From an uncultured Sedimentitalea sp. (GTDB lineage: Bacteria; Pseudomonadota; Alphaproteobacteria; Rhodobacterales; Rhodobacteraceae), in assembly GCA_947504115.1 (NCBI GenBank), contig CANNGH010000002.1, positions 124,001 to 188,000 on the forward strand: DNA of 64,000 bases, in the 5' to 3' direction. The position numbers and the translations under genes were made by a program. The notes below the pieces were generated by a model. It was not told the origin of the DNA. It searched no databases and saw nothing but the letters and a program-made list of their open reading frames with translations. This document shows positions 39,601 to 47,355 of the stretch, in pieces (the first letter of the stretch is position 1; every line of letters begins with the position of its first letter).

Positions 39601-39626
39601 ACAGCCCCGACCTGCGCCGGGGCTGT
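39601..39626 (-). terminator. hairpin after the capsid gene within the GTA operon
   Basis: Perfect 9-bp inverted repeat ACAGCCCCG / CGGGGCTGT with an 8-nt loop, beginning 12 bases after the gp5 stop. No T-run follows, so it is more likely an RNA-stabilising or partial-termination element than a full terminator. The rest of the 171-base gap (39467-39637) holds further inverted repeats, described under findings. Confidence 0.6.
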
Positions 39627-39637
39627 ATCCGGCCCTC

Positions 39638-40819
39638 TTACGAGGTGCCGAATTTCAGCAGCTTGATCGCCGCGAAATCGCTGACGTCGCCACCCACACG
39701 CTTGGTCGCATAGAACAGGACATGCGGCTTGGCGCTGAACGGGTCACGCAACACGCGCAGATCGGGGCGCTCGGCGATGGTGTAACCAGCGGCGAAATCG
39801 CCGAAGGCCACCGCCATCGCGTCCGCAGCGGGATCGGGCATATCTTCGGCGATCAGCACCGGATAGCCCATCAACCGCGCGGGCTCGGCCGCGGCCAGAC
39901 CGTCGGACCACAGGAACCGCCCGTCATTGTCCTTGAGCTTGCGCAGATGGCCCGCGGTTTTCGAGTTCATCACGAAACTTGCGTTGGCCCGGTATTGCGC
40001 CCCCAGCGCATAGACCAGTTCGATGATCGCATCGCCGTCGCCAATATCGCCACTGACGCCCGTGGGAACATAACCCAGATTGCCCCAGGTCCAGACGTCA
40101 TTATCAACCGATGCATGGTTCAGAATGCCACGCGGCTTGTCCAGACCGTCGCCGGCGATGAAGGCCGCCGCCTCGGCGCGCGCGAACTTGTCGGCGATGC
40201 GCCCGGCCAGCCAGCCCTCGATGTCGAATGCGCTGTCATCCAGCAGCCGCTGGCTCGCCTTGGGCAGCGCGCTCAGCTCGTGCAATGCGATGGTGATGCG
40301 GTCGATGATCGGCGTTGCGGTTTCGGAAACCGCGCCGGTCTCGCTCGCCCAGCCGGCCCCGACCTCGCCATGATCGACCAGCACGTCATAGGTCGTCGCC
40401 TCGACATTCACGACCGAGGCCACGGCCCGGATCGACGCGGTCGAACGCAGCACCGACTGCACCCGCTCGGATGTCTGCGGATCCACCAGGAACCCGCCAT
40501 CGCCGTTCACCGCCGTGGACATCGCCTTGCTCTCGACCTCCAGCCCGCGCAGACCGTCATCGTCACCCGAGCGCAGGTAGGCATTGAACGCCTTCTGGTG
40601 GGGCGCACCGGCATCGGTGCTGGCGGCCAGATGCGGACGCGCCGCGGCAATTGATTTTCTGTTCAGCATGTTCACTCGCTCTTCCGTTTGTTGCAGTCTG
40701 GTTTCAAATTCGTCCCTGAAGCCCCTGATCTCGCTGACAAAGCCGGTCATCGCCTGCTTTACCTCGCGAACCATGGGCACACCGTCCCCGGCCAAGGCCG
40801 ATCCATCGGTCTTGCTCAT
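39638..40819 (-). CDS. GTA gp5, major capsid protein (HK97 fold)
   Basis: A 393-residue HK97-type capsid protein. The N-terminal ~90 residues form a charged coiled-coil scaffold (VPMVREVKQAMTGFVSEIRGFRDEFETRLQQTEERV) that the gp4 protease removes in RcGTA. The shell domain follows (GGFLVDPQTSERVQSVL near 145, ASETGAVSETATP near 195). The ATG at 40819 gives the family length; the track start lies inside gp4. The protein is intact to its C-terminal LKFGTS. Confidence 0.96.
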   Translation of the reverse strand: MSKTDGSALAGDGVPMVREVKQAMTGFVSEIRGFRDEFETRLQQTEERVNMLNRKSIAAARPHLAASTDAGAPHQKAFNAYLRSGDDDGLRGLEVESKAMSTAVNGDGGFLVDPQTSERVQSVLRSTASIRAVASVVNVEATTYDVLVDHGEVGAGWASETGAVSETATPIIDRITIALHELSALPKASQRLLDDSAFDIEGWLAGRIADKFARAEAAAFIAGDGLDKPRGILNHASVDNDVWTWGNLGYVPTGVSGDIGDGDAIIELVYALGAQYRANASFVMNSKTAGHLRKLKDNDGRFLWSDGLAAAEPARLMGYPVLIAEDMPDPAADAMAVAFGDFAAGYTIAERPDLRVLRDPFSAKPHVLFYATKRVGGDVSDFAAIKLLKFGTS

Positions 40820-40856
40820 CGTCACATCCTGTCTGTTGTGAGAATTCGGCGCGCGG

Positions 40857-41453
40857 TCAGCGTCGCGCCAGTTCCAGCCGCGCGTCCTCAAGGACGGCTG
40901 CCAATTCGCGCATGGCGGCGTCGGTTTCCGGCTCCTGCCCCTTTTTCGCCACCCGCGCACTGGGCAGCATCGGGAATGTCACCAGCGACACCTCCCAAAG
41001 CTCCAGTTCACTCAAGAGCCGTTGGCCCTTGTCGTTCTTGCCCGCCCGCCGCGTGCGATAGCCGATCGACAGCCCGTCGATCACCCCCGCCGCGACCAGC
41101 GCCGCCGCCTCGCGCCCGGACTGCGTGCTGTCAAGAATCCGCCCCTTGACCCACAACCCGCGCTGGTCTTCGCGCACCTCGTCCCAGACGCCGATCGGCT
41201 TGGCCGGATCGTGCTGCCAGAGCATCTTGATGCTTTGCCCGCGCCCTTTCAGCGCCTTCAGCGACAGCCCATAGGCGCCCTCCTGCACGACGTCGCCGCC
41301 CTGATCCGCCTGCCCGAACAGGCTGGCATAGCCCTCGATCACGGCCCCGTCGCTGACGCTCAGTGCCGCGCCGAACCCGGCAAACTTGCATTCCAATCCG
41401 CTATCGATCTGCATCAACCGCTCCTCATAACCCATTGAAGTTCCGCCTGTCAT
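40857..41453 (-). CDS. GTA gp4, prohead protease
   Basis: A 198-residue HK97-type (U35) prohead protease that cuts the capsid scaffold. The catalytic His is in KMLWQHDPAKPIGVW near residue 75 and the Ser in AAGVIDGLSIGYRTRRA near 125. The ATG at 41453 overlaps the gp3.5 stop as ATGA; an ATG at 41435 with a better AGGCGG site is a real alternative. Confidence 0.93.
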   Translation of the reverse strand: MTGGTSMGYEERLMQIDSGLECKFAGFGAALSVSDGAVIEGYASLFGQADQGGDVVQEGAYGLSLKALKGRGQSIKMLWQHDPAKPIGVWDEVREDQRGLWVKGRILDSTQSGREAAALVAAGVIDGLSIGYRTRRAGKNDKGQRLLSELELWEVSLVTFPMLPSARVAKKGQEPETDAAMRELAAVLEDARLELARR

Positions 41454-41683
41454 GGTGCCGCCGCGATGAAGGACTGCACGGCCTGGCCCAGGATCATCGC
41501 CGCCACGCCGTAGACCGCCAGCCACAACCGCCGCTCCAGCCGCTCCATCCCTTCCTCAAGCCGGTCCAGCCGCTTGTTAAGGTTGTCGTTATGGATCTGG
41601 CTGACCCGCTCATGCGCCACCAGCCGCAGCCCCGGGGCACATTCGAACGGTTCGTATTTCGCCCGTCCGTCATTCATCGTCAC
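41450..41683 (-). CDS. GTA gp3.5, head formation protein (rcc01685 family)
   Basis: A 77-residue protein found between portal and protease in RcGTA-type clusters. A basic/acidic amphipathic stretch (IHNDNLNKRLDRLEEGMERLERRLW) precedes a C-terminal membrane helix (AVYGVAAMILGQAVQSFIAAA). It overlaps the portal stop by 14 bases. The homologue in R. capsulatus is reported as needed for head formation; the exact job is unclear. Confidence 0.88.
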   Translation of the reverse strand: MTMNDGRAKYEPFECAPGLRLVAHERVSQIHNDNLNKRLDRLEEGMERLERRLWLAVYGVAAMILGQAVQSFIAAAP

Positions 41684-42860
41684 CGGCCTCCGCCAACGCA
41701 GGCAGGCCCAGCAGCGCGCGTTTTTCCACGTCGCTCAGAAAATCTGCCCGGGCCACACGCGCCCATTGCGCGTCGCGCTCGCTGGCCAGCGCCGGAACCT
41801 GATCGAGATCCGGTTTCAACTCCAGCACCTCGCCGGTATATCGCCCCAGCCAATCCGACAGCGCCGACGCGACCCGCGTCGCCAGCGGCAGCACGGTCAG
41901 CCGATAGAATGCGCGGTTCGCCTCCTGGTAATTGGCATAGGTCGCATCGCCCTGGATCCCGATCAGCATCGGCGGCACCCCGAAGGCCAGCGCGATCTCG
42001 CGCGCCGCCGCCTCCTTGGTCTTGTGGAATTCCATGTCGCTGGGCGAAAACCCCATCGGCTTCCAGTCCAGCCCGCCTTCCAGAACCATCGGCCGCCCGG
42101 CATTGCGCGCGCCCTGATAATTCGCCTCGATTTCTTCGGACAGGCGCTGGAACTGGTCTTCGGCCATGCTGCCATGGCCATCGCTGCCCCGGAAGACCAG
42201 CGCCCCGCTGGGTCGCGCCGCATTGTCCAGCAGCGATTTCGACCAGCGGCTCGCGCTGTTATGCACATCAAGCGCCATCGCGGCGGCCTGCAGGGGCGAG
42301 AACCCGTAGTGGTCGTCATGTGGATGAAAGGTCTTCACATGACAGATCGGCGACACCGCCCCGCTGGCATCGAACCGCACCTTGCGCCCGCCGACGCTGT
42401 ATTCATAAGCCACCGGCCAGCCATCGCTGCCGGGAACCACGCTCATCCGGTCCGAGCGCAGCACATGCAGCTCCACCGGCGCCGCCTGCCCCTCGACGCA
42501 GACCGCCTCGATATAGGCGTTGCCCGACAACAGCAGTTGCGCGAACAGCGCCTCCATCAACTCGGCCCGTCCCTGCGCCTGGTTGGGCTGACGCACCAGC
42601 GCCAGCAGCGGGTGCTGGTCATAGCGTCGGTCGCAATCCTGCAACACCAGCGGCAGCGCCGCCGCCGCCTCGGCAATCAGCTTGACCGTCCGGAACCCCA
42701 CCGGGTTGCCCGAAAACCCGGTGCGCGTCAGCGAGACCGTATCGCGCGGGCTCCAGGTCACGCGCCCCGAGCTGGAATAGGCGACCACTCGCCCGGTTGC
42801 GCTCGCCTTGCTCTCGGGCACACGCGCCTGGGCCCCGCGACGCAAGAAATCAAATACCAT
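41670..42860 (-). CDS. GTA gp3, portal protein
   Basis: A 396-residue HK97-family portal protein that forms the dodecameric DNA gate of the head. Typical segments are TGFSGNPVGFRTVKLIAEAAAALPLVL near residue 45, LLSGNAYIEAV near 108, and the C-terminal ALAFGVPPMLIGIQGDATYANYQEANRAFYRLTVLPL near 285. The ATG at 42860 has an AGGAG site; the longer track ORF is rejected. Confidence 0.95.
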   Translation of the reverse strand: MVFDFLRRGAQARVPESKASATGRVVAYSSSGRVTWSPRDTVSLTRTGFSGNPVGFRTVKLIAEAAAALPLVLQDCDRRYDQHPLLALVRQPNQAQGRAELMEALFAQLLLSGNAYIEAVCVEGQAAPVELHVLRSDRMSVVPGSDGWPVAYEYSVGGRKVRFDASGAVSPICHVKTFHPHDDHYGFSPLQAAAMALDVHNSASRWSKSLLDNAARPSGALVFRGSDGHGSMAEDQFQRLSEEIEANYQGARNAGRPMVLEGGLDWKPMGFSPSDMEFHKTKEAAAREIALAFGVPPMLIGIQGDATYANYQEANRAFYRLTVLPLATRVASALSDWLGRYTGEVLELKPDLDQVPALASERDAQWARVARADFLSDVEKRALLGLPALAEAGDDE

Positions 42861-42983
42861 CTGTGATGCTCCTATCTGTTCATCGCGCTGGTCTGACATG
42901 CGCCAACCGGCCCTTCGAAAACCGTTTTGACAGACCAATGGTAAAACTTGGGAAATGCACCGTGCGGTGGTTTGGCAACGGTG

Positions 42984-44354
42984 TCAGAGAACCCGCAGAC
43001 GCGGCCGCAGGATCTGGCGCGAGGGCGCGATGATCAACTCATGCAGCGCCCAGACCAGCGCATCGACCCGGTCGGGCGATCCCGCGCCTTCATAGCCGCG
43101 CGCGGTCATCAGGCACATCTGTTCTTCCAGCAGGTCCATGCCCGCGACGTGGCGCACCCGCCCCTGTTCATACAGCGCGGCCACAGGCTCGGCCCGCGCC
43201 GCCTTGCCGCGCGTGGCATGCACCGCCTTGAACGGCACCAGCGGGTCCACCTGCCGGATCACCTCTTCGACCAGTTGTCCGCCCTGATTGACCTCGGCCA
43301 CCAGCCGCTCGGCGCCGAATCGCTCCATCGCGGCGATCGCCGCCCTTGCCCAGCCGACCGGGCCGACCCCCTGCACCGTGCAATCGGCCAGCACATAGGC
43401 GCGCCAATCCTGCGGCGGTCCCTGCGTGCAGGCCCCGACCACGACAATCCCGCATTCATCTGCCGTCTTGCCCGAACTCACCGCCGGGTCCAGCGCGACC
43501 ACCACGCGGTCCAGCGCCGGCACCGATGCGATCCGTGCCGCCTCAAACATGGCACCGCTCCACAGCGCGCCCTCGGCATCGGCCAACAGCACGCCGTCCA
43601 GTTCCTGTCGCCCCAGCCGCGTGCCGGCATAGCGCGCCCGCACCTCTTGCAGAAAGCTCGCCGCCAGATTGGCACGGTTCGCCTCGGTCGGCGCATGGGT
43701 CACCACGGTCGAAGATGCGGCCAGCAACCGCTTCAGCACGCCGACATTGCGCGGTGTCGTCGTCACGCAAACACGCGGATCATCGCCCAATCGCAGCGTG
43801 AATTGCAGCATGTCCCATGTTTCCTCGGCCTTCTTCCACTTGGCCAGTTCATCGACCCAGGCCGCGTCGAATTGCGGCCCGCGCAGCGCGTCGGCGTCAT
43901 GCGCCGAAAACGCCTGCGCCGTGGCACCGTTGGGCCAGACCAGCTTGCGCTCGCCGGCCTTCCAGACCGGTCGGCGATCCGGCGGCGAACATTCCAGTAT
44001 CCCGCTCTCGCCAAACACCATCACGTCGCGCACCTGATCATAAGTCTCGCCCACCAGCGCCACGCGCCGCGCGCGCCCCGTGTCCATCGGCGCGCCGCCC
44101 TCGACCTGTGCGCGCACCCATTCGGCCCCGGCGCGGGTCTTGCCCGCACCGCGCCCGCCCATGATGACCCAGGCCCGCCAATCGCCCTCGGGGGGCAGTT
44201 GATGCGGCAGCGCCCAGAACTCGAAAAGAAAAGGGAGGGCAAAAAGCCCTCCCTCCCCGATGTCATCCAGAAACGTCTCGCGGATCGCAGCAGGCGCGCA
44301 AGCGAACCAATCTGCACCCGACTTCAAGTCGAGCCTGCACAAGGTCGAGCGCAT
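42984..44354 (-). CDS. GTA gp2, terminase large subunit
   Basis: A 456-residue packaging motor with an N-terminal ATPase and C-terminal nuclease domain. Walker A is VIMGGRGAGKTRAG near residue 65 and Walker B is FDAAWVDELAKW near 158. The nuclease domain shows VVALDPAVSSGKTADECG near 285 and DRVDALVWALHE near the end, both with metal-binding Asp. I chose the ATG at 44354, preceded by AAGGGGG, which overlaps gp1 by 92 bases; the track ATG at 44399 would add 15 residues. Confidence 0.93.
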   Translation of the reverse strand: MRSTLCRLDLKSGADWFACAPAAIRETFLDDIGEGGLFALPFLFEFWALPHQLPPEGDWRAWVIMGGRGAGKTRAGAEWVRAQVEGGAPMDTGRARRVALVGETYDQVRDVMVFGESGILECSPPDRRPVWKAGERKLVWPNGATAQAFSAHDADALRGPQFDAAWVDELAKWKKAEETWDMLQFTLRLGDDPRVCVTTTPRNVGVLKRLLAASSTVVTHAPTEANRANLAASFLQEVRARYAGTRLGRQELDGVLLADAEGALWSGAMFEAARIASVPALDRVVVALDPAVSSGKTADECGIVVVGACTQGPPQDWRAYVLADCTVQGVGPVGWARAAIAAMERFGAERLVAEVNQGGQLVEEVIRQVDPLVPFKAVHATRGKAARAEPVAALYEQGRVRHVAGMDLLEEQMCLMTARGYEGAGSPDRVDALVWALHELIIAPSRQILRPRLRVL

Positions 44355-44607
44355 AGCCCCCTTGCACGATTCCGGCCTGTCTTTGTTGTTGTTCGACAAG
44401 GCTTGCCTCCACCTTCTGACAGGTCCGCAGCAACGTTTCCAGCGCTGCGACCTGTTTGGTCCCAGTTACAAGTTCCGCATCCTCCCCGGCCTGTATCTGC
44501 CTGCTCAGGTCTGATGCCTGTCTGCGCAGGTCGCGAACCGAATCTTCCAGCGAAGCCAGCAACTCCGCTGTCCGTTGAATCCGCTCTTCCGGGGTAATCA
44601 AAGTCAT
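44263..44607 (-). CDS. GTA gp1, terminase small subunit
   Basis: A 114-residue, mostly helical protein (RTAELLASLEDSVRDLRRQASDLSRQIQAGEDAELV, then VEASLVEQQQRQAGIVQGG). In the first-gene position of a GTA cluster this is the small terminase, which in RcGTA has lost sequence-specific DNA recognition and so allows random packaging. It ends well inside gp2 (92-base overlap). A leader of about 100 bases with a terminator and a micro-ORF precedes it. Confidence 0.88.
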   Translation of the reverse strand: MTLITPEERIQRTAELLASLEDSVRDLRRQASDLSRQIQAGEDAELVTGTKQVAALETLLRTCQKVEASLVEQQQRQAGIVQGGYALDLVQARLEVGCRLVRLRACCDPRDVSG

Positions 44608-44655
44608 GTTTGCCCATCGACCTCATGCGAGAGTGATCTCCGCACGAGAGAAATG

Positions 44656-44689
44656 AAAAAGCGACCGGCGGGATCACTCCCGCGGCCGC
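44656..44689 (-). terminator. intrinsic terminator in the GTA leader (candidate attenuator)
   Basis: On the minus strand GCGGCCGCGGGA-GTGA-TCCCGCCGGTCGC-TTTTT: a 12-bp stem with one G-U pair and one bulge, a GNRA-type loop, then five T. It lies between the candidate GTA promoter and gp1, so transcription of the GTA genes from that promoter must pass it. Confidence 0.75.
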
Positions 44690-44709
44690 TTGCCCACTTC
44701 TTCTAGCAT
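44674..44709 (-). CDS. putative 11-codon GTA leader peptide
   Basis: ATG to TGA encodes MLEEVGKRPRE. The A of the ATG lies eight bases after the candidate -10 box, so the message could be leaderless. The stop codon falls in the loop of the downstream terminator, so a translating ribosome would cover the 5' arm of its stem. No ribosome site is seen, and the ORF is short enough to arise by chance; it is listed because of its position. Confidence 0.35.
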   Translation of the reverse strand: MLEEVGKRPRE

Positions 44710-44716
44710 GACACAA

Positions 44717-44745
44717 CCTATACGCGAATTCGGCCGGTATGTCAA
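44717..44745 (-). promoter_or_regulatory. candidate sigma-70 promoter of the GTA operon
   Basis: On the minus strand TTGACA, 17 bp (TACCGGCCGAATTCGCG), TATAGG. The -35 is perfect and the -10 matches 4 of 6. It is about 110 bp before gp1 and after the mltG stop. No full CtrA box (TTAA-N7-TTAA) is seen near it, in keeping with indirect control by CtrA. Confidence 0.6.
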
Positions 44746-44770
44746 CCCCGAATGCAACAGTTCTGCCATC

Positions 44771-44791
44771 GTAGGGCGGGGTTCACCCGCC
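44771..44791 (+). repeat. third copy of the REP-like palindrome
   Basis: GTAGGGCGGGGTTCACCCGCC, related to the two units at 22731-22794. It sits between the mltG stop and the GTA promoter and may end mltG transcription. Confidence 0.6.
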
Positions 44792-44806
44792 TCCCCCCGC
44801 CGAAAT

Positions 44807-45961
44807 CTACTGCCCCGGTCGGTTCGCTTCGATGTCGCGCCACTTGGCGACATTACGGTTATGCTCTTCCAGCGTCTCGGCAAAGGCATGCCCCCCCGAG
44901 CCATCGGCCACGAAGAACACGAACTCCGTCCGCGCCGGCGCCACCGCCGCCTCAAGGCTCGCAAGCCCCGGATTGGCGATCGGCGTCGGTGGCAGCCCTT
45001 CGATCACATAAGTGTTCCATGGCGTCGCCTGGCGCAACTCGCTCTGCCGCAATCCGCGTCCCAGTACGCCCTTGCCCTTGGTCACGCCATAGATCACCGT
45101 CGGATCGGTCTGCAAACGCATGCCCCGTTGCAGCCGGTTCACGAACACGCTGGCGACCTGCCCGCGCTCATCCGGAACGCCGGTCTCCTTTTCGATGATC
45201 GAGGCCAGAATCAGCATTTCCTCGGGACTGTCCAGCGGAATGCCCTCTTCTCGACTCTCCCAGGCGGCGGCGATTCGCAGATCCTGACGGTTTTGCATCT
45301 GCGCCACCAGATCGGCCCGCAACGTCCCCGGCACCACTTCATAGCTGTCCGGCGCCAGACGGCCTTCGGCCGGCACGTCACCGACCTCGCCCTCCAGCAC
45401 GTCGATCGCCTTCAGCGCCTCGACCACCTGCCAGTTGGTCACCCCCTCGGCCAGCGCGATGCGATAGCGCGTATCCACCTCATCCCGCTTTGCCACATAA
45501 GCCTCGGGAGCTTCGTCGACCAGCGGATCGAACTCGGCCAGTTCCACGAATTCGTTCGTCGCCGGATCCAGTTCGCGCACTCGCGCGAACGTGTGGTTCA
45601 CCCCCACCCGATAAACGATCTCGGTTCCGCAGGTGCTGGCTCCGCCACGGGTGATCTGATCGACGATCTGCTCCATCGACGCGCCGGGCTGCAACAGAAA
45701 GCTGCCCGCTTTCAGCTTGCCTGCCTTGTCGGTGTAATCCGCCCCGATCCGAAAGATCGTCGGATGCCGCACCGCGCCCTGATCCGCGAGATCGCGACTG
45801 ACCTTGATGATGTTCGACCCGCGCTCAACCCGCAGGCAGATCGCCTCGCCCAGCGGCCCTTCTGCCGTATATTGCGACTTGCCCCACAGGATCACGCCGC
45901 CGACAAGAAACAACCCCACGATCAGGAAGGTCAGCATGTTCGAGGCAAGGCTGCGCCACAT
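44807..45961 (-). CDS. mltG: endolytic murein transglycosylase
   Basis: A 384-residue inner-membrane lytic transglycosylase that cuts nascent glycan strands and so sets their length. One N-terminal helix (MLTFLIVGLFLVGGVILWG) is followed by a LysM-like part and the catalytic domain with the Glu in LILASIIEKETGVPDERGQVASVFVNRL near residue 250. It overlaps the fabF stop by one base (TGATG), the usual pairing in this group. Confidence 0.96.
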   Translation of the reverse strand: MWRSLASNMLTFLIVGLFLVGGVILWGKSQYTAEGPLGEAICLRVERGSNIIKVSRDLADQGAVRHPTIFRIGADYTDKAGKLKAGSFLLQPGASMEQIVDQITRGGASTCGTEIVYRVGVNHTFARVRELDPATNEFVELAEFDPLVDEAPEAYVAKRDEVDTRYRIALAEGVTNWQVVEALKAIDVLEGEVGDVPAEGRLAPDSYEVVPGTLRADLVAQMQNRQDLRIAAAWESREEGIPLDSPEEMLILASIIEKETGVPDERGQVASVFVNRLQRGMRLQTDPTVIYGVTKGKGVLGRGLRQSELRQATPWNTYVIEGLPPTPIANPGLASLEAAVAPARTEFVFFVADGSGGHAFAETLEEHNRNVAKWRDIEANRPGQ

Positions 45962-47226
45962 CAGTCGATCTTTCCGAACAGGACGCTGGCATTGGTGCCG
46001 CCAAAGCCGAAGGAGTTGGACAGCGCCACGTTGATCTCGCGCTCGCGCTTGGTGTTGGGTGCCAGATCCACCGGCGTGTCCACCGCCGGATTGTCCAGAT
46101 TGATCGTCGGCGGCGCCACCTGATCGCGGATCGCCAGGATCGAGAAGATCGCCTCGATCGCGCCCGCCGCGCCCAGCAGATGCCCCGTCATCGATTTGGT
46201 CGAGGACATGGTGACCTTGCCGGCCGCGTTGCCCATCATTCGCTCGACCGCCGCCAGTTCGATGGTGTCGGCCATGGTGCTGGTGCCATGGGCGTTGATG
46301 TAATCCACCGCCGAGGGCTCCAGTCCCGCATGCTTCAGCGCGGCCCGCATCGAGCGTTCCGCCCCGTCGCCATCCTCGCTCGGCGCGGTGATGTGATAGG
46401 CATCTCCCGACAGGCCATAGCCCAAAACCTCGGCGTAGATCCGCGCGCCGCGCGCCTTGGCGTGCTCGTATTCCTCCAGCACCACGACGCCCGCGCCCTC
46501 GCCCATCACGAACCCGTCGCGGTCGCGATCATAGGGGCGGCTGGCGGCCTTTGGGTCGTCGCCATATTTCGTGCTCAGCGCCTTGCAGGCATTGAACCCG
46601 GCAATCCCGATTTCGCAGATCGCCGCCTCGGCGCCGCCGGCCACCATCACATCGGCATCGCCATACCGGATCAACCGGCTGGCATCGCCGATGGCATGGG
46701 CCCCGGTGGAACAGGCCGTCACGACCGCATGGTTCGGGCCCTTGAAGCCGTGCCGGATGCTCACCTGCCCGGACACCAGATTGATCAGTGCGCCCGGAAT
46801 GAAGAACGGCGACACCCGGCGCGGTCCGCGCTCCTTGATCAGAACGGCCGTGTCCGCGATCGAGTTCAGCCCGCCGATCCCCGAACCCAGCATCACGCCG
46901 GTGCGCTCGCGGTCCTCTTCGGTCTCGGCGCTCCACCCGGAATCGCGTACCGCCATATCCGCAGCCGCAATCCCGAACAGGATGAAATCGTCGATCTTGC
47001 GCTGTTCCTTGGGCGGCAGCCAATCGTCGGCGTTGAACGTACCGTCGCTGCCGTCGCCGCGGGGCACCTCGCAGGCATAGGTCGTCGCAACGCCGCTGGC
47101 CCGCGCATCGAACCGCGTGATCTGCCCCGCTCCCGACCGTCCCTCGAGAATCCGCGACCAGCTTTCCTCGACCCCGCTGGCCAGAGGAGTCACCAACCCC
47201 AGCCCTGTCACTACAACTCTGCGCAT
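45961..47226 (-). CDS. fabF: beta-ketoacyl-ACP synthase II
   Basis: This condensing enzyme elongates acyl-ACP with malonyl-ACP. It has 421 residues. The Cys-His-His active site is complete: VTACSTGAHAIGDA near residue 170, NAHGTSTMADT near 310, and KSMTGHLLGAAGA near 345. It belongs to a cluster with fabD, fabG and acpP on the same strand, interrupted by a HisA-like gene. Confidence 0.97.
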   Translation of the reverse strand: MRRVVVTGLGLVTPLASGVEESWSRILEGRSGAGQITRFDARASGVATTYACEVPRGDGSDGTFNADDWLPPKEQRKIDDFILFGIAAADMAVRDSGWSAETEEDRERTGVMLGSGIGGLNSIADTAVLIKERGPRRVSPFFIPGALINLVSGQVSIRHGFKGPNHAVVTACSTGAHAIGDASRLIRYGDADVMVAGGAEAAICEIGIAGFNACKALSTKYGDDPKAASRPYDRDRDGFVMGEGAGVVVLEEYEHAKARGARIYAEVLGYGLSGDAYHITAPSEDGDGAERSMRAALKHAGLEPSAVDYINAHGTSTMADTIELAAVERMMGNAAGKVTMSSTKSMTGHLLGAAGAIEAIFSILAIRDQVAPPTINLDNPAVDTPVDLAPNTKREREINVALSNSFGFGGTNASVLFGKID

Positions 47227-47355
47227 CCGCTGCCCTCTTGCCTCAACTCGCCTGCGTGCTCAATCGTCCCACGCTCTTACCGCGCGCGGGGGGAGGTGGG
47301 CAAGGGCGCAGCGCATGGCAAATGGCCGGGTTTCGCCAATCGTTCGCGCTGGGGG

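Noticed and set aside
30593-44607. Reading the cluster as an ordinary prophage
   Set aside because: No integrase, repressor, replication or lysis genes or attachment-site repeats are seen, and the gene order matches the RcGTA type.
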